From assembly GCA_002502705.1 (NCBI GenBank), contig DAQB01000037.1, positions 1 through 7,168 of the forward strand: a stretch of DNA of 7,168 nucleotides. Direction: 5' to 3'. The notes under the pieces were generated by a model. The model made no database searches and was not told the origin of the DNA. It saw nothing but the letters and a program-made list of their open reading frames with translations. This DNA is from Thermoplasmatales archaeon UBA582. GTDB taxonomy: Archaea > Thermoplasmatota > Thermoplasmata > Thermoplasmatales > Thermoplasmataceae. Position 1 is the stretch's first letter. Every line of letters starts with the position of its first letter. Both the position numbers and the translations under genes were made by a program. Shown piece after piece: positions 1 through 5,546 of the stretch.

Positions 1-213
1 CACTAACCGACCGAATGCACAGTCAATGCTAATACAACTAAACCGGCGTTAAAAATATTTTTTTTAATTCTTTTGTTTTGAATATATCTCAGATCTTCAT
101 TTTGCCATTAAAATGAGATATTTGAAATTTAAAAATAGGTTGATATTCCGTTAAAAACAAGAACAGAATCCATCATTTATAATTGGATGCTTCAATGAAT
201 ATGGTGATTTCGT
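1..213. other. AT-rich geneless stretch
   Basis: I find no credible coding region here on either strand. It holds an eight-T run (58-65) followed by further T-rich sequence, and an imperfect hairpin at 84-121. The T-rich tract could end a plus-strand transcript entering from the left edge, since archaeal transcription often stops at oligo-T, but no such gene is visible. Nothing resembles a tRNA or a transposase fragment. Confidence 0.6.
84..121. repeat. imperfect inverted repeat / hairpin
   Basis: The right arm AAAATGAGATAT (110-121) is the reverse complement of ATATCTCATTTT. The left side has exactly those 12 bases, but split into ATATCT (84-89) and CATTTT (98-103) by an 8-base insertion (90-97). 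The inner 6-bp stem has a 6-base loop (104-109). The insertion repeats part of the arm (ATCT occurs twice), so it may be a small duplication. Role unknown; chance is a real possibility in such AT-rich DNA. Confidence 0.4.
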
Positions 214-402
214 TTACCTGCCAGATGGGTTTCTACCAGACATAAGGTCAGATATGACAGTGTGGGCATGCCCGGATACGTTCTGTATCGCTATTTCCAG
301 GCCATGCATATGACCGGTAGCTATTGCTGTCCCAGCCACGCCTGCTGTCACTCCCAGTGTCACCAATATACTCTTTGCCAATACTAATCCTGTTAGGACC
401 AT
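214..402 (-). CDS. small membrane-type hypothetical protein with two HxH motifs
   Basis: This 62-residue protein is not one I recognise. Residues 3-29 are a long apolar, Gly/Ala/Thr/Val-rich segment that reads as one transmembrane helix or an uncleaved signal anchor. After it come two histidine pairs in similar settings, G-H-M-H (His31, His33) and G-H-A-H (His45, His47), then a polar tail ending in GRNPSGR. HxH pairs often bind metal, so a membrane-anchored metal-binding peptide is possible, but that is inference. The ATG at 402 has no Shine-Dalgarno; an AT-rich TATA-like element lies about 31 bases upstream inside a 7-bp-arm inverted repeat (421-439). The frame has third-position variety typical of real genes and lies alone, downstream of mrp on the same strand. 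It could still be a spurious ORF. Confidence 0.6.
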   Translation of the reverse strand: MVLTGLVLAKSILVTLGVTAGVAGTAIATGHMHGLEIAIQNVSGHAHTVISDLMSGRNPSGR

Positions 403-420
403 AATGTTTCATTGATTCAT

Positions 421-439
421 ACCATAATCAATTTATGGT
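421..439 (-). promoter_or_regulatory. inverted repeat over the promoter of the 62-aa gene
   Basis: ACCATAA (421-427) and TTATGGT (433-439) are perfect reverse complements around a 5-base spacer. The element overlaps the AT-rich core (ATAAAT on the minus strand, about 431-436) lying roughly 31 bases upstream of the minus-strand ATG at 402, where a TATA box for a leaderless or short-leader transcript would sit. A dimeric repressor binding here would block TBP access. This is inferred from position and symmetry only. Confidence 0.4.
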
Positions 440-653
440 GCATTTTTGTACCAGATTTTTTCCAGGATTGCAAATATAATCCATTACATGGTATCTGTAT
501 ATCTATTCAGTGCTTGCATGTAATTATATGATTGGGTTTGCCTGCCATAATAATTCAACTTTTTCGCGATATTTAATTACATTTCCAGAGCAACCTTGCA
601 GATTAGATTATTGGTTAAATATGCGATCCAGGTCAGTCGAGATCAATTATGTT
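440..653. other. intergenic stretch between mrp and the 62-aa gene
   Basis: No convincing gene is seen. A plus-strand open frame (510-758) runs into the antisense of mrp and has no family features, so I read it as noise. The stretch holds a spaced inverted repeat, ATTACATG (483-490) and CATGTAAT (517-524), with a 26-base spacer; its meaning is unknown. I see no clear oligo-T terminator for mrp on the minus strand, so mrp transcripts might run on into the small gene at 214-402. Confidence 0.5.
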
Positions 654-1496
654 TTATTTTTTTTCAACTTTTTCGATTATTTTCTTTGCTATGCTTTCAA
701 AGGCATCCGAGAATACCTTATTCACCGCTACCCCCGGTATGCCCGAGTCTGCATTTGAGACTATCTCCGGAATGAAAGGGATTCTTCCGAGAAAATCTAT
801 GTTAAGCTTCTTTGACAGGTTTTCGGCCCCTCCGCTTCCAAATAGATCTATGTCCTGACCACAATGAGGGCATTTAAGGCCACTCATGTTTTCAACTATT
901 CCGAGAACTTTAAGTTTAAGCTGGCCGGCAAAATTTATAGCTTTTCTAACATCCAGGAGTGCAACGTCCTGTGGAGTCGCAACTATTATGACGCCTTCAG
1001 CGTCCGGAACGAGCTGAGCTACGCTTAATGCCTCATCGCCTGTGCCAGGAGGGAAATCCATCACAACATAATCCATGTTTTCCCAGGATACGTCCTCAAG
1101 AAACTGCTGGACTGCTTTATGCCTCAGAGCGCCCCTCCATATGACAGGGGTATCATCCGTCTGTAACAGAAAAGCCATTGATATAATGCTGACGCCATAT
1201 TTCGTATCGAGTGGTATAATGCCTTTATCAGTGGCATACAGCTGTTCCCTGTCTACACCAAGCATCTTCGGGTCATCAGGTCCGTTTATGTCGGCGTCTA
1301 TTATACCGACCTTCCTGCTCTGGCTTCCCAACGATACTGCAAGATTGATTGCAACCGTGGACTTCCCAACACCACCCTTCCCACTCATAACCAGTATTGT
1401 ATGCTTGACGCCTTTGTACTTTTCAGATTTCCCTGGAACACCAAATGTCTGCTGTGGTGGAGGCGGCGTATTCATCTTGATTTGACCCTTAGGCAT
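654..1496 (-). CDS. mrp: Mrp/NBP35-family iron-sulfur cluster carrier ATPase
   Basis: This 280-residue protein is a cytosolic P-loop ATPase of the Mrp/ApbC/NBP35 family, which binds a [4Fe-4S] cluster as a dimer and passes it to apoproteins. The deviant Walker A, GKGGVGKST, is at residues 39-47; the switch I region DADINGP at 67-73; the Walker B region DFPPGTGDE at 147-155; ATPQDVAL at 173-180; and the cluster-binding CPHC (Cys209, Cys212) near the C terminus. A short Pro/Gln-rich leader precedes the domain, and no N-terminal DUF59 or ferredoxin domain is attached. The frame is open up to a TTG at 1571, but I choose the ATG at 1496 because a TATA-like box is centred 26 bases upstream and the extra 25 residues look unrelated to the family. 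ATG 1475 is an alternative. It diverges from the HIT gene. Confidence 0.93.
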   Translation of the reverse strand: MPKGQIKMNTPPPPQQTFGVPGKSEKYKGVKHTILVMSGKGGVGKSTVAINLAVSLGSQSRKVGIIDADINGPDDPKMLGVDREQLYATDKGIIPLDTKYGVSIISMAFLLQTDDTPVIWRGALRHKAVQQFLEDVSWENMDYVVMDFPPGTGDEALSVAQLVPDAEGVIIVATPQDVALLDVRKAINFAGQLKLKVLGIVENMSGLKCPHCGQDIDLFGSGGAENLSKKLNIDFLGRIPFIPEIVSNADSGIPGVAVNKVFSDAFESIAKKIIEKVEKK

Positions 1497-1517
1497 AATC
1501 CACGTATCGATTCTGGC

Positions 1518-1527
1518 GATATAATGT
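1518..1527 (-). promoter_or_regulatory. TATA box of mrp
   Basis: The minus strand reads ACATTATATC here. The ATTATAT core is centred 26 bases upstream of the ATG at 1496, the spacing expected for a leaderless archaeal transcript, and there is no Shine-Dalgarno. This decides between the ATG and the upstream TTG, inside whose frame the box lies. Confidence 0.55.
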
Positions 1528-1574
1528 TCACCCGTGGTGAATTCTTTCTTCCGGCCGGAAACATGAATCAACGC

Positions 1575-1586
1575 ATATATTATTTA
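1575..1586 (+). promoter_or_regulatory. TATA box of the HIT gene
   Basis: ATATATTATTTA lies with its centre about 27-28 bases upstream of the ATG at 1607, consistent with a leaderless transcript. It is too close to the TTG at 1598 to serve that start, which supports ATG 1607. Together with the mrp box at 1518-1527 it makes a compact divergent promoter region. Confidence 0.55.
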
Positions 1587-1606
1587 ACAGCAAATAATTG
1601 CAGTCA

Positions 1607-2062
1607 ATGCAGGATCCGGATTGCCCATTTTGCATCGATGTGATTCAGGATAAGAATGCGGCGATAGTATACGAGGACGAACATGTGATGGCATTCATGG
1701 ACTATGCTCCGGTGGAAGACGGGCACCTTCTGATTGTTCCCAAAATGCACTATACCGACATTAATGATATAGATGAGGAGGATTATCTGAAGGTTCATAA
1801 ACTCGCGAAAAAGATGTCTCCCGTTTTGTTGAAGGCATTAAGTGCGGATGGCCTTAATATTGGCCAGAACAACGGGCACTGTGCAAATCAGGTAGTAATG
1901 CATTATCACCTTCATTTGATACCCCGGTGGTGCACATCTTCGCCTCCTTCCGTTTCAAAACAGGGAAGGTTTGCAAGACGGCCGCTCACATGGGAAAGGA
2001 AGATCGTTGACAGAAAGGAACTTGATGCTCTTGCGAAGCTCATCAGGGAGAATTTACCTTGA
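1607..2062 (+). CDS. HIT (histidine triad) family nucleotide hydrolase/transferase
   Basis: This 151-residue cytosolic protein belongs to the histidine triad superfamily, whose members cleave phosphoramidate or dinucleoside polyphosphate bonds (HinT- or Fhit/Ap4A-like). The triad HYHLHL (His99, His101, His103) sits near the end of the domain; the middle histidine of such triads is the nucleophile. The family's N-terminal pattern is present: CPFC (Cys6, Cys9), which binds zinc in some HIT proteins together with histidines; then VYEDE, AFMDYAP and GHLLIVPKMHY. NIGQNNGHCANQVV (around 84-98) is the loop before the triad. Length is near the family norm plus a basic C-terminal tail. The exact substrate cannot be read from the sequence. 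Start ATG 1607 is favoured over TTG 1598 by TATA spacing. Confidence 0.92.
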   Translation: MQDPDCPFCIDVIQDKNAAIVYEDEHVMAFMDYAPVEDGHLLIVPKMHYTDINDIDEEDYLKVHKLAKKMSPVLLKALSADGLNIGQNNGHCANQVVMHYHLHLIPRWCTSSPPSVSKQGRFARRPLTWERKIVDRKELDALAKLIRENLP

Positions 2063-2082
2063 ATGTCCAGTCACCATAAATA

Positions 2083-2092
2083 AGATATAATA
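2083..2092 (+). promoter_or_regulatory. probable TATA box of the gfcR-lysS pair
   Basis: AGATATAATA lies in the 64-base gap after the HIT gene. Its core is about 38-40 bases upstream of the ATG at 2127, which would give a leader of around 12-14 bases. That leader contains GTGA about 9 bases before the start, a weak match to the 16S anti-Shine-Dalgarno. The pair may alternatively be read through from the HIT gene. Confidence 0.4.
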
Positions 2093-2126
2093 CAACAATG
2101 GAATTACAATTCATAAAAGTGATTAA

Positions 2127-2726
2127 ATGAAGAGTATCGAGGAACTTTACAAGAGAGCCTTTGAACTGAAAAATAAGGGTATGTCTGATAAGGAGATATC
2201 CACTGAGCTTCATCTCTCGGTGAACACTGTAACCTGGCTTTTAAGCAAGGAATTCCTGAAAGAATCCACTGTTCAGGATGTGAAAATCGGCTGGAGGAGC
2301 GTTGGCGTTTATGGTGCCAGAATAGCATCATTCGCAGAAACGATGTGCGATATAATTCAGGAGGAGGCTTCAGAAACAGGTACGCAGCCGGACGCGATAC
2401 TTGGCATAACTATTAACGGAATCCCGTTTGCAACGATGATTTCCTATTTTCTTGAGAAGGAGCTGATCGTCTACAGACCGCATCCAAACAGAAAAGAGGG
2501 TTTTTTCAGCAGCAATTTTGCATCGGTCAAGGATAAGAACGTTGTCATAATTGACGACGTTGCAAGTACAGGCGAAACTCTCCGAAGGACGATATCTGAT
2601 ATCAGGAAGGAGGGCGGAAATCCATTTTTGGCTGTAGTACTGGCAACAAAAATGGCGGAAGATGAGATGATGGGCGTAAGGATACGTTCACTCATGAGAA
2701 CAAGGCTTGTCGGGGCTAAGAAATAA
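2127..2726 (+). CDS. gfcR: GfcR-type transcriptional regulator (HTH plus phosphoribosyltransferase fold)
   Basis: This 199-residue protein matches archaeal 'orotate phosphoribosyltransferase-like' regulators. Residues about 4-45 form a helix-turn-helix of the kind that starts '[19 protein letters not shown]'. The rest is a type I phosphoribosyltransferase fold, with the PRPP-loop motif [13 protein letters not shown] at 139-151 (acidic pair Asp143, Asp144). The lysine/histidine-rich catalytic loop of true orotate phosphoribosyltransferase is not evident; FFSSNFASV stands just before the PRPP motif, as in the regulator group. The characterised member, GfcR of Haloferax volcanii, controls sugar catabolism, and the fold suggests a phosphoribosyl or nucleotide effector. 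The regulon here is unknown. It lies 3 bases upstream of the lysyl-tRNA synthetase gene, so the two are almost surely co-transcribed. Confidence 0.85.
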   Translation: MKSIEELYKRAFELKNKGMSDKEISTELHLSVNTVTWLLSKEFLKESTVQDVKIGWRSVGVYGARIASFAETMCDIIQEEASETGTQPDAILGITINGIPFATMISYFLEKELIVYRPHPNRKEGFFSSNFASVKDKNVVIIDDVASTGETLRRTISDIRKEGGNPFLAVVLATKMAEDEMMGVRIRSLMRTRLVGAKK

Positions 2727-2729
2727 CCT

Positions 2730-4235
2730 ATGCACTGGGCACAGGCTTTCGTTAAGGACCTGCATGGAAAGCAGTTAGTTTCAACAGGTATTTCGCCATC
2801 GGGCCCGATCCATGTCGGAAACATGCGAGAGATACTGACTGGTCACTTCATTTACAGCGAAATGGTTTCGAAGGGTCTTGAGGCCAACTTCATTTATCTT
2901 TGCGATGACATCGATCCCCTGAGAAAGATGTACCCCTTTCTTCCTGGAAGTTTTGAGAAGTTTGTCGGTTACCCGCTTTACAGGATACCGTCTCCTGATG
3001 GTGTTGGTACCTACTCAGAGCATTTTCTTAAACCCTTTCTTGCAACACTTGATCTAATAGCTGTGAAGGTCAGGGTGATCAGGTCACATGATCTTTACGG
3101 TAATGGCGATTTTGCAGACATAATAGACCTTTCCATAAGAAGGAGAAAGGAGATTGCGGAAATACTTTCTGGAACATCAGGAAGGGAAATCGAGGGGGAC
3201 TGGTATCCATATTCCCCGGTCTGCCCTAAGTGCGGAAGAATAACATCTACAACTGTTGTAGGCTATGAGAAGCCATTTGTCAGTTATGTTTGCAAGTGCG
3301 GGAATTCGGGAAAGGCCGACATCAGAAAAGATGATGGAAAAATGCCATGGAGAGTGGAATGGCCAGCAAAGTGGTCTGTCCTTGGAGTTACGATGGAACC
3401 TTTCGGTAAGGATCATGGAGCTGCTGGTGGATCCTATGACACGGGGAAACTTATAGCAGAAAAAATATTTGGAATAAGTGCCCCGAAGCCACTGATGTAC
3501 GAATGGATTTCCTTAAAGGGAAAAGGTACTATGCATTCCTCGACGGGAATAAACATAGCAGCCTCGGACTTCGTAAAAATGGCACCTCCGGAGATATTAA
3601 GGTACCTGATTGCCAGGAACCAACCATCAAGGCATATTGAATTTGATCCTGGAAATGGCCTTCTCACACTGGTAGACGAGTTTGAACGCTTAAGGGAAGA
3701 ACACGAAAACGGTAAACTTGATGAAGACAGGGATGAAAGTTACAGGCTCTCATCCCTTGGGGCGAGCAAGGAAGTGTTGTCTGTCGGATTCAGGCATTTA
3801 GTTACGTTGATACAGATATATCCGGATGAATCAGGATTGCTCAATGCCATGAAGCGTTCCGGATATCCCATGGATACCATATCGGAAAACATGCATAACC
3901 GGATTGCGATGATCAAAAGATGGTTGAATGATTTCGCCCCAGAAGAGATAAAGTTCAGGCTTCTTCCAGTTGATTCTGAGGTAAATATCAATGATGCTGA
4001 AAAGAAACTTCTCAGATCCTTCCTTGAAGGCATTGATTCTATTCAATGGCAGGCGAACGATATTCACAACAGGATCCACGAATTACTCAAGGAAAGTGGA
4101 ATACCGCCCGGGGAAGGGTTTGGTATTTTCTATAAAACATTCATAGGAAAATCAAAAGGCCCGAGGCTGGGCTATTTCTTTTCAAATCTCAACATGGAGT
4201 TTGTAAAGAACAGGCTTGAGTTCGCCTCACGATAG
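2730..4235 (+). CDS. lysS: lysyl-tRNA synthetase, class I
   Basis: This 501-residue enzyme attaches lysine to tRNA-Lys with ATP. It is the class I form (also named lysK) found in many archaea and a few bacteria, not the class II form. The HIGH-type motif reads HVGN (28-31) within SPSGPIHVGN. A zinc-ribbon-like insertion carries Cys165, Cys168, Cys188 and Cys190 (CPKC and CKC). WRVEWPAKWS (207-216) and FGKDHGAAGGSYDTG (225-239) are characteristic of the family. The KMSKS-equivalent loop reads KGKGTMHSSTG (263-273), with a histidine where a serine is usual. The C-terminal helical part would bind the anticodon. Length is typical. The ATG lies 3 bases after the gfcR stop with no clear Shine-Dalgarno, suggesting translational coupling. 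Its last 9 bases overlap the end of the convergent OsmC gene. Confidence 0.96.
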   Translation: MHWAQAFVKDLHGKQLVSTGISPSGPIHVGNMREILTGHFIYSEMVSKGLEANFIYLCDDIDPLRKMYPFLPGSFEKFVGYPLYRIPSPDGVGTYSEHFLKPFLATLDLIAVKVRVIRSHDLYGNGDFADIIDLSIRRRKEIAEILSGTSGREIEGDWYPYSPVCPKCGRITSTTVVGYEKPFVSYVCKCGNSGKADIRKDDGKMPWRVEWPAKWSVLGVTMEPFGKDHGAAGGSYDTGKLIAEKIFGISAPKPLMYEWISLKGKGTMHSSTGINIAASDFVKMAPPEILRYLIARNQPSRHIEFDPGNGLLTLVDEFERLREEHENGKLDEDRDESYRLSSLGASKEVLSVGFRHLVTLIQIYPDESGLLNAMKRSGYPMDTISENMHNRIAMIKRWLNDFAPEEIKFRLLPVDSEVNINDAEKKLLRSFLEGIDSIQWQANDIHNRIHELLKESGIPPGEGFGIFYKTFIGKSKGPRLGYFFSNLNMEFVKNRLEFASR

Positions 4236-4682
4236 CGCCGGCGGTTGATCGGGGTGCTGGTCACTTTCAATAGTCTTTCCATTTATTGAGTATGTATAAG
4301 TTACATCCACGCCAGCCCTTATCAGGGTTATGCCCACATGACAGTATTTCGAGAGGGACAGGTTTATGGCTTTCTTGAGATTTTCAGGTTTGGTGTTGCC
4401 CCATACCTTGTAATGTGCATTCACGAATTTGAATATCTTTGGGAACTCCTCTCTTCTTTCGCCAGTGAGCTCGCATTCATATCTTTCTGGCATCTGCCTC
4501 ATCTTTTCCAGTATGTTCAATATGTCAGACCCGCTGCACCCTCCGAAGGCGAAAAGGAGATAGTCTGTCGGTGAGAGGAGGTTTGGTTTGTTCGTATAAT
4601 GATCGTCTATGCGAATGACATCTTTGCCATCTATGTTAGAAACAAAACCCTCTCCATTTTTCCTTTCAAATGAGACTTTCAT
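4227..4682 (-). CDS. OsmC/Ohr-family protein
   Basis: This 151-residue protein belongs to the OsmC superfamily of small cytosolic dimers that reduce organic hydroperoxides with a redox cysteine pair. Both signature cysteines are present: Cys49 in FGGCSGSDIL at the start of the central helix and Cys114 in SKYCHVGITL. LLSPTDYLLFAFGGC before the first cysteine is typical. The KYC-H-V setting is closest in my memory to the YhfA-like subgroup, whose physiological substrate is less certain than that of OsmC or Ohr. The frame is open upstream to 4832, but the added 50 residues are unlike the family; the ATG at 4682 begins the usual first strand (MKVSFERKNGEGF). Its 3' end overlaps lysS by 9 bp, tail to tail. 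Confidence 0.92.
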   Translation of the reverse strand: MKVSFERKNGEGFVSNIDGKDVIRIDDHYTNKPNLLSPTDYLLFAFGGCSGSDILNILEKMRQMPERYECELTGERREEFPKIFKFVNAHYKVWGNTKPENLKKAINLSLSKYCHVGITLIRAGVDVTYTYSINGKTIESDQHPDQPPALS

Positions 4683-4700
4683 GAAACCCACATGACTGAA

Positions 4701-4710
4701 TACTAAAAAA
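4701..4710 (-). promoter_or_regulatory. possible TATA box of the OsmC gene
   Basis: The minus strand reads TTTTTTAGTA, centred about 24 bases upstream of the ATG at 4682. It is a weak TATA match, but in the right place for a leaderless or near-leaderless transcript and supports the start chosen. Confidence 0.3.
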
Positions 4711-4894
4711 TGTTTGAGAATGTGAATAGAAGATTTGCTCTTAATCTCGAAAAGTTGGAATGCCAATGTTAAAAAATTGTTAAACGTTCTGTCTTTGTGA
4801 AATGGTTCATGATGAATGGCCCTGTCCATCACTGAACATGATGGGTTTTTTTGATATTGATTAGTGCATTCCTTGTCTTATTGAATTTTTATCA

Positions 4895-4999
4895 GGTCTG
4901 GCTGTAATGTACCTGCTATCTTGGGATTGCTTTAAGTAAGTAATGCCTATTTTTTTCTATTGATTTTGGCATTTATGGCAAGTCTGGCTAATGTAGCTG
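4895..4999. repeat. imperfect direct repeat pair
   Basis: GGTCTGGCTGTAATGTACCT at 4895-4914 and AGTCTGGCTAATGTAGCTG at 4981-4999 share GTCTGGCT, then AATGTA, then CTG, with a 2-base gap and one substitution. The similarity extends weakly to the left through TTTAT. I see no coding sense or known element in it; it may be a decayed duplication. Confidence 0.4.
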
Positions 5000-5007
5000 A
5001 AAAAAAA
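5000..5007 (-). terminator. oligo-T tract, possible terminator of the 79-aa gene
   Basis: Eight consecutive A on the plus strand give T8 on the minus strand, about 100 bases downstream of the stop of the minus-strand gene at 5108. Oligo-T alone can stop archaeal RNA polymerase. No stem precedes it. Confidence 0.3.
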
Positions 5008-5107
5008 GTCATACAAATATGAGATAATAAAGCGAAATAGAAAGGAATAATGAAGGCTCTTTCAAAAATAGGAGGCACTGATCATTAATATAGAATGCTT
5101 TTCAGTA

Positions 5108-5347
5108 TCATTTATTCTGCGACTGAAAGAATTCTTCTTCCTTTACTATTTTCATTTCAACTGGTGTTCTAAGAATCTTGCTTATAATGCGCTCAAAGCG
5201 AACGACACGTCGAGCATGCCTCAGAGTTTCACAATATTGGAAAACTGTTCCATTCCTTGTCACAACAAACCGGGACTGCATGCTAACCACCTTTTCAAGA
5301 TCCAGCCAATCAGCCGAAATGAATTCTGCCGCTTTGATCGATCTCAA
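5108..5347 (-). CDS. hypothetical 79-residue protein with TTG start
   Basis: I do not recognise this protein. It is soluble in character, with no membrane segment. The first third (residues 1-24) is mixed and contains SADWLDLEKV; the middle has RFVVTRNGTVFQYCETL, which reads as two short strands with a turn; then a strongly basic helix (residues 42-60, seven arginines with lysine and histidine) and an acidic end. This could be a small nucleic-acid-binding or adaptor protein, but nothing proves it. The first possible start is TTG 5347, immediately preceded by an in-frame TAA; a strong TATA box (5371-5380) is centred 27 bases upstream, so a leaderless TTG start is likely. The internal ATG at 5281 has no such box. 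The gene diverges from glcD, and a T8 tract lies downstream. Confidence 0.62.
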   Translation of the reverse strand: MRSIKAAEFISADWLDLEKVVSMQSRFVVTRNGTVFQYCETLRHARRVVRFERIISKILRTPVEMKIVKEEEFFQSQNK

Positions 5348-5370
5348 TTACATATAATAGTAAATATTCC

Positions 5371-5380
5371 TTTATAAGTG
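5371..5380 (-). promoter_or_regulatory. TATA box of the 79-aa gene
   Basis: The minus strand reads CACTTATAAA. The TTATAAA core is centred 27 bases from the TTG at 5347, the best TATA match in the window. It is the main reason for accepting this gene and its non-ATG start. Confidence 0.55.
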
Positions 5381-5425
5381 TTTGACTTCGAAATGAAGAG
5401 TGCATTAAAGAAGTATAATTTTACG

Positions 5426-5502
5426 AAAATACCCTCGTTCAAATTAAAAGGGTATTTTTCTCCTGAATTCATTCGAACATAGGATAATGCATTTTAATAC
5501 CC
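5426..5502. promoter_or_regulatory. inverted repeat plus third AATACCC copy upstream of glcD
   Basis: AAAATACCCT (5426-5435) and AGGGTATTTT (5449-5458) form a perfect 10-bp inverted repeat around a 13-base loop; a third AATACCC occurs at 5496-5502 in direct orientation. The element sits between the divergent 79-aa gene and glcD. It may be an operator for a dimeric regulator of the 2-hydroxy-acid oxidase operon. The right arm ends in five T, so a hairpin in plus-strand RNA with terminator-like character is an alternative. AATACCC is otherwise absent from the window as far as I can see by eye. Confidence 0.45.
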
Positions 5503-5508
5503 AAGAAG

Positions 5509-5520
5509 TGTATTATCAAA
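5509..5520 (+). promoter_or_regulatory. possible TATA box of glcD
   Basis: TGTATTATCAAA lies about 32 bases upstream of the preferred ATG at 5547 and would give a leader of only several bases. The match is modest. Confidence 0.3.
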
Positions 5521-5546
5521 AGAGAAAGTTCTGTGAGTGGATTTGT

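Larger units (their letters stand above)
4683..5107. other. geneless T-rich region between the OsmC gene and the 79-aa gene
   Basis: No convincing gene lies here on either strand. What can be seen is a box C/D-like arrangement (4809-4844), a seven-T run (4846-4852), two related copies of a GTCTGGCT...AATGTA sequence about 85 bases apart, a run of eight A (5000-5007) and a lone AGGAGG (5070-5075) with no start codon at usable distance. Short open frames such as ATG 4975 to 5022 and ATG 5051 to 5089 are too short to support. Hydrophobic runs appear in two frames around 4862-5022, which could be remnants of a decayed membrane-protein gene or simply the effect of T-rich DNA. Confidence 0.55.

Noticed and set aside
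483..524. Inverted repeat ATTACATG / CATGTAAT with 26-base spacer
   Set aside because: The arms are short, AT-rich and far apart, and they sit downstream of mrp with no promoter or terminator logic; kept only as a note within the intergenic entry.
510..758. Plus-strand open frame of 82 codons at the 3' end of mrp
   Set aside because: Its second half is antisense to mrp, it has no family features or promoter with good spacing, and its composition is that of T-rich noise.
1075..1485. Plus-strand open frame of 136 codons
   Set aside because: It lies wholly antisense to the strongly supported mrp gene.
1497..1571. N-terminal extension of Mrp from a TTG
   Set aside because: The extension contains the TATA-like box of the ATG start and has no resemblance to the family.
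4683..4832. 50-residue N-terminal extension of the OsmC protein
   Set aside because: The OsmC fold starts at the ATG at 4682, a TATA-like box lies within the extension, and the extra residues look random.
5070..5172. AGGAGG followed by a 25-codon hydrophobic frame from ATG 5095
   Set aside because: The Shine-Dalgarno-like site is about 19 bases from the ATG, too far to serve it, and the frame is antisense to the better supported 79-aa gene.
5436..5445. GTTCAAATT, resembling the T-loop of a tRNA
   Set aside because: There is no acceptor, D or anticodon arm around it; it falls in the loop of the inverted repeat upstream of glcD.
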